Assembly (NCBI GenBank): GCA_030054835.1
Contig: JASGVS010000021.1
Location: 16,056 to 80,055 of the forward strand
Length of the DNA: 64,000 nucleotides
Direction: 5' to 3'
Source: UBA3910 sp002391465
Lineage (GTDB): Bacteria; Bacillota; Limnochordia; Darwinibacteriales; Darwinibacteriaceae
The position numbers and the translations under genes are program-made. Every line of letters begins with the position of its first letter. Position 1 is the first letter of the stretch. Below are positions 41,201-49,640 of this stretch, one piece after another. The notes under the pieces were generated by a model that was not told the DNA's origin, made no database searches, and saw only the letters and a program-made list of their open reading frames with translations.

Positions 41201-42646
41201 ATGATAAATCTGATCTTAGCCTTATTAAGCGGAGTGGTTGGGGCACTTCTCACTGCCCTCATTCCCGCTAAAAACGACCGCCTGCGCACAACGGTTGTGT
41301 TTGCAGCCTTGGCATCCGCCCTGATTTTCAGCTGGCGCACCGCCCTGCTCGTCTTCGCCGGAGCGGAGTTGGAGCTCACCTTTGGGCTCGCAGGTCTAAC
41401 GTGGCGTTTGGCCCCGGATCCGCTGGGAGCCATGTTTGTCCTGATTGCCTCCACGCTCTGGTTGGTGGCAGGTCTTTATTCAGCGGGCTACATGGCAGGA
41501 AAAAGGAACCTCAAGAGCTATTACTCCTTTTTCCTACTCGCCAACAGCATCACCTTAGGGGTAGCCTGCGCAGGCAACTTGGTCGCTTTATACTTGTTCT
41601 ATGAGCTTTTGACATTGTCAACCTATCCTTTGGTAATTCACGAACGTTCGGCGGAAGCGGTGAAAGCTGGCGCAAAATACATCATTTACAGCCTATCAGG
41701 CGCAGGAGCGCTGCTGGCCGCAATAGTCATTACCCATGCATTAACGGGCCATTCCGATTTCACCTCTGTTCCCGTTTTGGCAGGGCAGACTGGGAAAGGC
41801 CTGAACTGGCTGTTAGCCCTGTTTATTGCAGGTTTTGGTGTTAAAGCGGCGATTATGCCGCTCCACCGCTGGCTGCCAGAGGCCATGGTGGCACCGACGC
41901 CCATCAGTGCCCTGCTCCATGCGGTCGCAGTGGTTTATTCCGGGGTCTACGGGATTATTCGGGTTGTATACACCGTGTTTGGGCCTGAACTCATGTCCAG
42001 CCTGACCTTTGCCAAGGCTTTGCCTTGGATCGCTTCCTTTACCATTCTAGTTGGCGTCATGATAGCCACCAGGCAGGATGTACTGAAGAAACGCTTGGCT
42101 TACCATACTATCAGTCAGCTATCCTATATACTCTTGGGCGCCTTTACGCTCCAGCCTTTAGGCCTGAGCGGTGCCATGCTGCACATGATCAGCTATTCCC
42201 TTCTCAAAGTAACCCTTTTCTTCTGTGCGGGCATCATCGCCGAACAGACAGGTGAAACGGTCGTGAGCCGGATGGGAGGGGTCGGCTGGAGCCTGCCCAA
42301 GACGATGGCCGCCTTTGGCGTGGCCAGTCTGGGTATGGTGGGCATGCTGCCGCTGAACACCTTTTGGAGTAAGTACTACCTGATGCGGGGAGGCGTTGCC
42401 TCAGGCAGCTGGCCCCTGGCATTAGTCTTGATTACGAGCGGAATCATCAACGCTGTCTGCTTTATTCCCACAGTGGTTGCAGCCTTCAAGGGAGAAAGCC
42501 AAGGACGTGTCCATTTAGAGAGCGGCAGCAGCGTTTCCCTCATGCTCGTTCCTACCGTGCTTTTAGCAGGTATTTCCCTTTTAATTGGCCTCTGGCCCGG
42601 CCTAGTCTGGGACGGGGTGCAGGCTGTTGTTAACTCGTTTTTCTAG
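41201..42646 (+). CDS. Proton-conducting antiporter subunit (second of three)
   Basis: A 481-residue paralogue of the previous protein: NLVALYLFYELLTLSTYPLVIH, GFGVKAAIMPLHRWLPEAMVAPTPISALLHAVAVVYSGVYGI, RQDVLKKRLAYHTISQLSYILLGAF. The LHAVAVV helix is of the type found in MrpA/NuoL and in Mbh-related subunits. It starts 19 nt after mnhD with GAGGAGGAG before ATG. Confidence 0.88.
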   Translation: MINLILALLSGVVGALLTALIPAKNDRLRTTVVFAALASALIFSWRTALLVFAGAELELTFGLAGLTWRLAPDPLGAMFVLIASTLWLVAGLYSAGYMAGKRNLKSYYSFFLLANSITLGVACAGNLVALYLFYELLTLSTYPLVIHERSAEAVKAGAKYIIYSLSGAGALLAAIVITHALTGHSDFTSVPVLAGQTGKGLNWLLALFIAGFGVKAAIMPLHRWLPEAMVAPTPISALLHAVAVVYSGVYGIIRVVYTVFGPELMSSLTFAKALPWIASFTILVGVMIATRQDVLKKRLAYHTISQLSYILLGAFTLQPLGLSGAMLHMISYSLLKVTLFFCAGIIAEQTGETVVSRMGGVGWSLPKTMAAFGVASLGMVGMLPLNTFWSKYYLMRGGVASGSWPLALVLITSGIINAVCFIPTVVAAFKGESQGRVHLESGSSVSLMLVPTVLLAGISLLIGLWPGLVWDGVQAVVNSFF

Positions 42647-42663
42647 CGAAAGGAGGTATGGTC

Positions 42664-44568
42664 ATGCTGCTTTTACTACTTGTGCTGCTTCCCTTGGTGG
42701 GGGCACTGGCTCTGCTTTTTGATAAAAAGCGGGCATGGAATATCCCCCTGCTCACGTGCAGCCTTGTTCTGGCACTGGCCATTTTCGGGCTCAAGCCAGT
42801 CTTTGGGGGAGGTACAATCAGCTACACACTGAACCTGCCGGGGCCCTTCGCCCCTGTACTGCAGGCCGATCCCCTCACAGCCATTTTCGTCATACTCGCG
42901 GCTCTCCTGTGGTTCGCGGTAGCCATCTACGCGCCCAAGTACATGGTACATGAAGGGAAGGTCAAGTTCTTTGAACTGGTCACCCTGCTCACCTATTCGG
43001 CTGTTCTGGGCGTCTTTCTAGCAGGCGATCTTGTGACAATGCTCCTGTTCTTTGAACTGATGACAATTACGTCTTTCTTCTGGGTTGTCCATCGCTGGAA
43101 CCGGGAAGCGATCAGAGCCGGTTACTTTTACCTGTTCTTCAGCATCATCGGCGGACTGCTCATCGCGCTAGCCATAGTGTTTCTGGGTGCATCTGCGGGA
43201 CTACCCCTGCCCCTTGGGGCTGGTAGGCTGACGCCCTCTAACCCAACTCTTTTTGCTTGGGCTATTGGTCTTCTGCTAGCAGGTTTCGGCATCAAGGGCG
43301 GGATGGCCCCGCTCCATGTGTGGCTTCCCCACGCCCACTCCAACGCCCCCACACCGGGTAGTGCCCTGTTATCCGGTCTGCTCATTAAAGTGGGTGCTTA
43401 CGGCTTGATCCGTGTGGGCGAACTGGCCGGCTGGGGTATCACTTTAGGAGCCGGTACCGCTTGGCTCAGTACAACCATAACGCTGCTGGGCCTTTTGACC
43501 ATGTTGGTTGGTGTGGCCGCAGCTCTGCTGCAGGGTGACGGCAAAAGGCTCCTTGCCTACCACAGCGTGAGCCAGATGGGTTATATTATCCTGGGCATTG
43601 GTGTCGGTCTCTACCTGGGACCGGATGGCGGACTGGGACTGGTCGGCAGCGTTTATCATATTGTGAACCACGCCCTCTTTAAAGCCACCCTCTTTTTGGG
43701 TGTGGGCGTTATCTACATCCATACTAAAGAAACGGACCTTTACAAACTCGGCGGTCTTTGGCGTCGTTTCCCCGTGACAGCTGCGCTCATGTTCCTCGCT
43801 GCCCTGGGCATTGCGGGAGCTCCCGGGCTGAATGGTTATGCTAGTAAGACGGTGCTGCACCATGCGGTAAGCGCCGCGGCAGCAAGCGGAGAGACATGGC
43901 TGATTTGGGTAGAGAGGCTCTTTAACCTGGTGGGAATCGGCACCGCCGCTTCCTTCGCTAAGCTTTTTTACCTCATCTTCCTCGGTAAACCGACGGAGCT
44001 GGAAGTGGCGGAAAACGAATCACCCCGCCTGCAGATAGCCATGGGGGTGTTAGCAGCTGTTATGCTCACCATCGGGCTTGCACCCCAGCTGTTCCCTAAC
44101 GTTTTGGGTCTGCCCGCAGCGGAGTCTTTGGGTTTTGCTAAGCTTGAACCCATCCCAGGTTCCCTCTTCTGGAACTTCACCGACCTGAAGGGTATTGCCA
44201 TCACCCTGGCCTTAGGTATTGGCGTGTGCTGGGCTGGGCTAAAAAGCGGTGCATTCCACTGGCACCCGCCCCTTTGGCTCAGTCTGGAAGGCCTGGGCGG
44301 TAAGGTATACCTGGCAGTGGCCTTCCTCTGGACAAAGGGAATCGCCCTTTACCACAGCCTAACCAAAGGCCTGGGCAGGGCAGGAAGATTCTTGGCAGGC
44401 AAGGTGTCCGCCGCTTACAGCGACTTGGTCAACCCTAAGGATGGGGCGGCCTTAACAGGCATCAGCGCAACTGCTGCACTTTTGATCCTGACACTACTGG
44501 CCCTAATTGCCTGGTACACCATGATCAATCCGGTGTTTAATGTAGTGAAGATTGTGCTTCAGTGGTAA
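42664..44568 (+). CDS. Proton-conducting antiporter subunit (third of three, C-terminally extended)
   Basis: A 634-residue paralogue with the same core (GDLVTMLLFFELMTITSFFWV, GFGIKGGMAPLHVWLPHAHSNAPTPGSALLSGLLIKVGAYG, HSVSQMGYIILGIG, HALFKATLFLGVGVIY) plus about 140 extra residues that end in a TM helix (LLILTLLALIAWYTM). A long amphipathic segment before that helix may be comparable to the lateral helix of NuoL. ATG at 42664 is 7 nt after GGAGG; an ATG two codons earlier overlaps the site. Last gene of the operon. Confidence 0.87.
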   Translation: MLLLLLVLLPLVGALALLFDKKRAWNIPLLTCSLVLALAIFGLKPVFGGGTISYTLNLPGPFAPVLQADPLTAIFVILAALLWFAVAIYAPKYMVHEGKVKFFELVTLLTYSAVLGVFLAGDLVTMLLFFELMTITSFFWVVHRWNREAIRAGYFYLFFSIIGGLLIALAIVFLGASAGLPLPLGAGRLTPSNPTLFAWAIGLLLAGFGIKGGMAPLHVWLPHAHSNAPTPGSALLSGLLIKVGAYGLIRVGELAGWGITLGAGTAWLSTTITLLGLLTMLVGVAAALLQGDGKRLLAYHSVSQMGYIILGIGVGLYLGPDGGLGLVGSVYHIVNHALFKATLFLGVGVIYIHTKETDLYKLGGLWRRFPVTAALMFLAALGIAGAPGLNGYASKTVLHHAVSAAAASGETWLIWVERLFNLVGIGTAASFAKLFYLIFLGKPTELEVAENESPRLQIAMGVLAAVMLTIGLAPQLFPNVLGLPAAESLGFAKLEPIPGSLFWNFTDLKGIAITLALGIGVCWAGLKSGAFHWHPPLWLSLEGLGGKVYLAVAFLWTKGIALYHSLTKGLGRAGRFLAGKVSAAYSDLVNPKDGAALTGISATAALLILTLLALIAWYTMINPVFNVVKIVLQW

Positions 44569-44570
44569 GG

Positions 44571-44600
44571 CGGGGCCGCTTAGGCGGCCTCTTCTTTATC
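44571..44600 (+). terminator. Terminator of the Mrp operon
   Basis: GGGGCCGC-TTAG-GCGGCCTC hairpin, then TTCTTT. Confidence 0.75.
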
Positions 44601-44626
44601 TAATTTGGCTGATTGCACTAATTTCT

Positions 44627-44655
44627 TTGACATTGAGCAGCGGAATTGGTACAAT
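44627..44655 (+). promoter_or_regulatory. Sigma-A promoter of leuS
   Basis: TTGACA (44627-44632), 17-nt spacer, TACAAT (44650-44655). Confidence 0.8.
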
Positions 44656-44661
44656 AATACT

Positions 44662-44900
44662 GATATACAAAAATCGATGCAACGACGATGAACAGGAGTA
44701 GTACGGAAACCTTTTCAGAGAGTTGTTGGGTGGTGGAAAACAACATTCTTCCGGAACTCGCCTGGGAGTTGCTGGAGTGAATTTGATTAACCCCAGCCGG
44801 TCATTCCGTTATCATGTCGAGGGGGCGGCTGTTTGCCGTCAATTAGAGTGGTACCGCGGATCTTCCGTCTCTAGCTAGAGAGGAAGATTTTTTATATATC
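44662..44900 (+). ncRNA. T-box leader of leuS (specifier CTC, Leu)
   Basis: The leader contains the stem I features AGAGAGTTG and GGTGG, the specifier region GGAACTCGCCTGGGAGTTGC with CTC at 44757-44759 in the expected position (a leucine codon), the T-box AGAGTGGTACCGCGG (44845-44859) and a terminator (CTTCCGTCTCT/AGAGAGGAAG then six T, 44861-44897). Uncharged tRNA-Leu would stabilise the antiterminator. Confidence 0.93.
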
Positions 44901-44930
44901 CAGTCACGCAGATTCAGGGAGGCGATCATC

Positions 44931-47342
44931 TTGCCAAAATACAATCCACAAACAATAGAAAAGAAATGGCAGAATATCTGGGACAACGAGCAGGTTTTTC
45001 GCACCAGCGACGATCGCAGTAAGAAGAAATTCTATGCTCTGGTGGAGTTCCCCTATCCATCGGGGGAAGGCCTGCATGTGGGGCACCCACGCCCTTATAC
45101 TGCCATGGACGTAGTCGCCCGTAAACGCCGCCTGGAAGGTTACAATGTCCTCTTCCCCATGGGTTGGGACGCCTTCGGACTGCCGGCGGAGAACTACGCC
45201 ATTCAAACTAAGATCCATCCGTCAATTGTTACGGAGCAGAACATTGCCCGCTTTAAGCAGCAGCTGCAATCCTTAGGTTTTTCCTTTGATTGGTCCCGGA
45301 CAGTGAACACTACTGATCCCCACTATTTCAAGTGGACCCAGTGGATCTTCCTCAAGCTGTTCGAAAAGGGCCTTGCTTACAAAGCGGAAATGCCCATCAA
45401 CTGGTGCCCCCGCTGTAAGATCGGCTTGGCCAATGAAGAAGTGGTGGACGGAGCCTGCGAGCGCTGTGGTAACGAAACGGAAGTCAGGGTGAAGAACCAG
45501 TGGATGCTGAAAATTACCGCTTACGCCGAGCGGTTGATTGAAGATCTGGATCTGGTCGATTACATTGAACGGGTTAAAATCCAACAGCGCAACTGGATCG
45601 GCCGCTCCGAAGGGGCGGATGTAACCTTCAAACTGAAAGATACCGCTGAAGAGCTGGTAGTCTTTACAACCAGGCCCGATACGTTGTTCGGCGCCACCTA
45701 TATGGTCATTTCGCCTGAACATCCCATTTTGGCGAAGCTGCAGGATCGCATTACCAACATGGATGAAATCGAGGCTTACCAAAGGGAAGCTCGGAAAAAG
45801 ACCGAATTCGAACGGGCCGAGTTGAACCAAGATAAAACGGGTGTGCCCGTGAAAGGCGTAACCGCTATCAATCCGGTTAATAACGAAGAGATTCCGGTTT
45901 GGATCTCCGACTACGTACTGATGAGCTACGGCACTGGAGCGATTATGGCTGTTCCCGGCCACGACCAGCGGGACTGGGAATTTGCTAAAGAGTTCGATCT
46001 GCCCATTATTGAAGTGGTCCAGGGCGGAGATGTGACCCAGGAGGCTTACACCGATACCCAGAGCGGAATAATGGTCAACTCGGGCTTCCTCAACGGATTG
46101 GAAGTAGCAGAGGCCCAGAAGAAGATTATTGCCTGGCTCGAGGAAAAGGGTCTCGGTACTCCTAAAGTCAACTACAAGCTGAGGGACTGGGTTTTCTCCA
46201 GACAGCGCTACTGGGGTGAACCGATTCCCCTTGTTCACTGTAAAGAATGCGGCTGGGTCCCGGTTCCCGAGGAGGAACTGCCGGTACGCCTGCCCCAGGT
46301 GGCCAATTACGAGCCTACCGACACTGGTGAATCGCCCCTGGCTAACATTAGGCATTGGGTAGAAACCAGCTGCCCCAAATGCGGTGGCCCGGCTGAGCGG
46401 GAAACGGATACCATGCCCCAGTGGGCCGGTTCTTCCTGGTACTTCCTGCGCTACACCGATCCCCATAACGATAACGAACTTGCGAGCCGGGAAAACCTTG
46501 ATTACTGGCTGCCGGTGGATTGGTACAACGGTGGTATGGAGCACACAACCCTCCATCTTCTGTACAGCCGCTTCTGGCATAAATTCCTCTACGACATTGG
46601 GGTTGTCCCCGGTCCCGAGCCTTACCAAAAGCGGACCAGCCACGGCATGATCTTGGGTGAAAACAATGAGAAGATGTCCAAGTCCAGGGGCAACGTGGTT
46701 AATCCCGATGACGTGGTGAACGAATACGGAGCGGATACGCTGCGCATGTATGAGATGTTTATTGGCGACTTTGAAAAGAGCGTACCGTGGAGTACGGATG
46801 GGGTGCGGGGCTGCCGCCGCTTCCTAGACAGGGTCTGGAAACTGCAGCCCATGCTCGTGCGGGGTACAGCTTACAGCTCTGAACTGGAAACGCTCATGCA
46901 TCAGACGATAAAAAAGGTAAGCAATGACTACGAAGAACTCAAGTTCAACACAGCCATTGCCCAACTCATGACCTTCGTGAACGAAGTGTACCATCTGGGC
47001 CGGATCAATGAGGCGGAAATGAAAACCTTCCTGATTCTGCTCAACCCGGTTGCTCCCCACATTACGGAGGAGATCTGGGAAAGGCTCGGCTTTCCGGGCA
47101 TGCTCAACGAACAGAGCTGGCCCACTTACGACGAGGCCAAAACAATTGCCCAGACCATCGCCATCGGCGTCCAGGTTAACGGGCGAGTTCGGGGCGAGAT
47201 CACGGTCAACATCGACGACCCGGTGGAAGTGGCTAGGCAAAAGGTGATGGAAAACGAAAACGTTCGCCGCATGATCGAAGGCAAACAGATTGTCAAAGAA
47301 ATCTATGTTCCAGGCCGCATTTACAACATCGTGGTAAAATAA
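44931..47342 (+). CDS. leuS: Leucyl-tRNA synthetase
   Basis: Class I synthetase attaching leucine to tRNA-Leu. The 803-residue chain has the HVGH form of the HIGH motif (residues 49-52), a zinc-binding pair CPRC/CERC (about 158-182), the editing domain with TTRPDTLFGATYM (about 246) and GTGAIMAVPGHDQRDWEFA, and KMSKS (581-585). TTG start behind GGAGGCGATCATC. Controlled by the T-box upstream and ended by a terminator. Confidence 0.98.
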   Translation: MPKYNPQTIEKKWQNIWDNEQVFRTSDDRSKKKFYALVEFPYPSGEGLHVGHPRPYTAMDVVARKRRLEGYNVLFPMGWDAFGLPAENYAIQTKIHPSIVTEQNIARFKQQLQSLGFSFDWSRTVNTTDPHYFKWTQWIFLKLFEKGLAYKAEMPINWCPRCKIGLANEEVVDGACERCGNETEVRVKNQWMLKITAYAERLIEDLDLVDYIERVKIQQRNWIGRSEGADVTFKLKDTAEELVVFTTRPDTLFGATYMVISPEHPILAKLQDRITNMDEIEAYQREARKKTEFERAELNQDKTGVPVKGVTAINPVNNEEIPVWISDYVLMSYGTGAIMAVPGHDQRDWEFAKEFDLPIIEVVQGGDVTQEAYTDTQSGIMVNSGFLNGLEVAEAQKKIIAWLEEKGLGTPKVNYKLRDWVFSRQRYWGEPIPLVHCKECGWVPVPEEELPVRLPQVANYEPTDTGESPLANIRHWVETSCPKCGGPAERETDTMPQWAGSSWYFLRYTDPHNDNELASRENLDYWLPVDWYNGGMEHTTLHLLYSRFWHKFLYDIGVVPGPEPYQKRTSHGMILGENNEKMSKSRGNVVNPDDVVNEYGADTLRMYEMFIGDFEKSVPWSTDGVRGCRRFLDRVWKLQPMLVRGTAYSSELETLMHQTIKKVSNDYEELKFNTAIAQLMTFVNEVYHLGRINEAEMKTFLILLNPVAPHITEEIWERLGFPGMLNEQSWPTYDEAKTIAQTIAIGVQVNGRVRGEITVNIDDPVEVARQKVMENENVRRMIEGKQIVKEIYVPGRIYNIVVK

Positions 47343-47393
47343 GAAAAGCAGTCCCGCAATGACTGCCACAGTGGAAATAACTAGAATATTCAG

Positions 47394-47426
47394 GAGCACC
47401 AATCCCAGCGGTTGGTGCTCTTTTCC
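47394..47426 (+). terminator. Terminator of leuS
   Basis: GAGCACCAA/TTGGTGCTC stem with 9-nt loop, followed by four T. Confidence 0.85.
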
Positions 47427-47497
47427 TGCTATCTTCTCCCATCGACTCATATTTGGCTATCCACCGCTTTATGGTACGAAACACTCGATCGTCCCAT

Positions 47498-47556
47498 AAA
47501 AAAACTCCCCCTGCCATAGACAATTTTATCATCTCAACTGTCTACCACAAGGGGAG
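47498..47556 (-). terminator. Terminator after the HD hydrolase gene
   Basis: On minus, CTCCCC/GGGGAG-type outer stem and TAGACA/TGTCTA inner stem are followed by seven T. Unusually long loop (16 nt). Confidence 0.65.
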
Positions 47557-47576
47557 CAGATCAGAAGGGATCGTTT

Positions 47577-48173
47577 CTATTCTCGCAAGTAGCCTTTGGC
47601 AATGGCATCAACAAGCAAGCCCTCAACATACTCTCCCAGCTCCGGGCAGATCTCTGCCACCGGGGCCATACGCCTGCGAACCTGGTCGCTGGTGACAGGG
47701 TGCATCTTCCAGGTTCCCCCTCGGTTGAGGTAGTTGAGGAGAAAGGGTTGAACCCTATCCAGGCACGCGGCAAAACGAGCTTCCGCCGTTTTCCGCTCCT
47801 CAAATTCATGCCAGAGACCCCGAAGCTCTGCTTCTTGATCCGCAGGCAGTAAGCTGTAAAGCCGCTGGGCTGCTTCTTTTTCCCGGGCTTCCTTATCCTT
47901 AACCGCTTCTTCGTCGTAGCAGAACGTATCTCCGGCATACACTTCCACCAGGTCGTGGATCAAAAGCATTTTGATCACTTTCTCCAGATCCACCGGTTCC
48001 TCCGCATACTCCCGCAGAAGTACTGCCATGAGCGCAATATGCCAAGAGTGCTCTGCGTCGTTCTCCCGGCGGGAAGTATCGGCAATCAGGTTTTGGCGGT
48101 AAATCTGCTTCAGCTTATCAATTTCCATCACAAACTCAATTTGCTGCCTTAAGCGCTCTGGCACCAGCTCCAT
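47577..48173 (-). CDS. HD-domain hydrolase (YfbR/HDDC2-like)
   Basis: The 198-residue all-helical protein carries the HD motifs H in NDAEHSWHIALMA (about 44), HD in LLIHDLVEVYAGDT (about 75) and a distal D in ACLDRVQPFLLNY. This order is that of YfbR/HDDC2-type 5'-deoxynucleotidases, which remove phosphate from dNMPs. ATG at 48173 after AGGTGAT. It begins 17 nt after the stop of the AAC(3)-like gene and is probably in its operon. Confidence 0.8.
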   Translation of the reverse strand: MELVPERLRQQIEFVMEIDKLKQIYRQNLIADTSRRENDAEHSWHIALMAVLLREYAEEPVDLEKVIKMLLIHDLVEVYAGDTFCYDEEAVKDKEAREKEAAQRLYSLLPADQEAELRGLWHEFEERKTAEARFAACLDRVQPFLLNYLNRGGTWKMHPVTSDQVRRRMAPVAEICPELGEYVEGLLVDAIAKGYLRE

Positions 48174-48190
48174 AACAATCACCTAGCTTT

Positions 48191-48970
48191 TCAACCCTTT
48201 AACCACTCTGTGGGAATGGGCTCTTTGTCCAAAAACAAATCCGGCTCCCTTTTCAAAAACTCCAACGTCAAATCACACATGGGCTTAATGTCAATAAGAA
48301 TGCTTTTAGCATCGCCAATTTTTCCTTCCACTGCAATGCCCAACTCCAGCAGGGGTTTGGTGAGTTTCACGTAATTCTCGTGAATGTTTGGAACGGGTGC
48401 GCCGTGCCTTCTCATGGGCCGATCAATCAGCCTACCATCTGGAGTGCGGACTTGCAGCGCTTGAGGGGCAGTCAAGCGATTAGTAATGTTGGCCCATTCT
48501 TCCACCCCATGGATAATAGTATTTCGGTTCAGCTCTACGCCTAAGAAGAGCACCCTAGCCCCCCGATCATAGAGCTTGCCGTAGCAGCCCTCGCGAGCGC
48601 ATGGACTATCAAAGCGTTCTTCACCCTGGATAAACTCCTCTGCACCTTGGCCCAAGGCCGCCAGCGAGTGGGTGGGATGCCAAGAACGCACAACGCCTGG
48701 TCGTTTGCGGAAAAGTTCAGTGAGAATACCCACACAAGATGGTTCGTTTTCCACGTCAAACACTCTGTATTGGTCGTTCATCTGTGCCCAAGTATGGGTG
48801 GGTAAAACCAAAAGACCCTGGGATAAGTACTCACTAAAGGCGTCTAATACAGTATCTGCTCCCCCGTCCACCTCACCAACCGCTTTCATGGAGGAGTGTA
48901 TTAGGAGCGTGTCTGTGGGCCTAAGTCCCAATTCACGCAGGTGGTTAATCAAGTCTTGTTTGCTGTACAT
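48191..48970 (-). CDS. AAC(3)-family N-acetyltransferase-like protein
   Basis: The 259-residue protein has the family fold markers: LLIHSSMKAVGEVDGGADTVLDAF, LLVLPTHTWAQMN, VGILTELFRKRPGVVRSWHPTHSLAALG (substrate/CoA region) and GARVLFLGVELNRNTIIHGVEEWAN. AAC(3) enzymes acetylate aminoglycosides at N3; many chromosomal relatives (YokD, FrbF-like) have other or unknown substrates, so resistance is not claimed. ATG at 48970 is chosen because GAGGGAGC lies 5 nt before it; the longer open frame would place this site inside the gene. Confidence 0.78.
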   Translation of the reverse strand: MYSKQDLINHLRELGLRPTDTLLIHSSMKAVGEVDGGADTVLDAFSEYLSQGLLVLPTHTWAQMNDQYRVFDVENEPSCVGILTELFRKRPGVVRSWHPTHSLAALGQGAEEFIQGEERFDSPCAREGCYGKLYDRGARVLFLGVELNRNTIIHGVEEWANITNRLTAPQALQVRTPDGRLIDRPMRRHGAPVPNIHENYVKLTKPLLELGIAVEGKIGDAKSILIDIKPMCDLTLEFLKREPDLFLDKEPIPTEWLKG

Positions 48971-49043
48971 ATGCTGCTCCCTCTTTTCCAATTGATACAA
49001 ATACCCTTGGTACGCATTTGGATTGTCTGTTTTGGATTATAGC

Positions 49044-49640
49044 TTAAGGCCTGATGACCTTCGTGGCCTCCATTTGGCTTTGGGCTATCTCGTACATATT
49101 GGTGACAGAACCCACTCCCAGCTCAGATTTGAGCTGGTAAAAATCCAAGCATGTACCACAACTAAGGATTTCCACTCCCTGTTCGGCCAACTTCTTCAGG
49201 TCGGCTAAACTGTCCGAACCCTCAACTGCCAGCTTCACTCCCCCATTATACAACAAAACCTTGCTGGGTAACTGGGGAAGTTCCGTGAGGGCATAAACAA
49301 AGGATTTCATCAGAATCTTACCCAACTCAGGATCGCCCGCCCCCATCTCGTTCGCAGAGATAACCACAACCGTCTTGTCCCCTTGTCCCGCGGAGCTGGG
49401 CGACTCCTGCCCTGCTTCTTGTGGGCCATCGACCATGATGGTGATCACATGCTGATCCGCGCTAACCGTCTTCAGCTCATAGCTGAGGGCCATCTGCTTG
49501 GCCATCTTCTCCAGGTTCTGCAGGGCAATCTCGTTATCTACAATAACCTCCAGCACACCTTCCGTGTTTTGCAGTGCTTTTTTCGCTTCAATAACCGGCA
49601 GGGGACAGTCTAAACCTCTGGCATCAACTGTTTTTTTCAT
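49044..49640 (-). CDS. yedF: YedF: sulfurtransferase-like selenium metabolism protein
   Basis: A 198-residue protein with an N-terminal TusA-like domain (MKKTVDARGLDCPLPVIEAKKAL, Cys at 12) and a DsrE/F-like C-terminal domain (about 90-198; VVISANEMGAGDPELGKILMKSFVYAL ... GVEILSCGTCLDFY). This two-domain form is the one that accompanies selD in selenium-using Bacillota and is thought to handle selenium or sulfur as persulfide. Its ATG overlaps the selD stop (ATGA). Confidence 0.9.
   Translation of the reverse strand: MKKTVDARGLDCPLPVIEAKKALQNTEGVLEVIVDNEIALQNLEKMAKQMALSYELKTVSADQHVITIMVDGPQEAGQESPSSAGQGDKTVVVISANEMGAGDPELGKILMKSFVYALTELPQLPSKVLLYNGGVKLAVEGSDSLADLKKLAEQGVEILSCGTCLDFYQLKSELGVGSVTNMYEIAQSQMEATKVIRP

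Noticed and set aside
47293..47532. Minus-strand frame with RVFRTIKRWIAKYESMGE, similar to an IS3-type OrfA helix-turn-helix
   Set aside because: It has no ribosome site, overlaps the leuS end and two terminators, and no other transposase or inverted-repeat trace is present.
48191..48970. Aminoglycoside resistance gene
   Set aside because: The fold is AAC(3)-like, but many chromosomal relatives do not act on aminoglycosides; sequence alone does not support a resistance claim.
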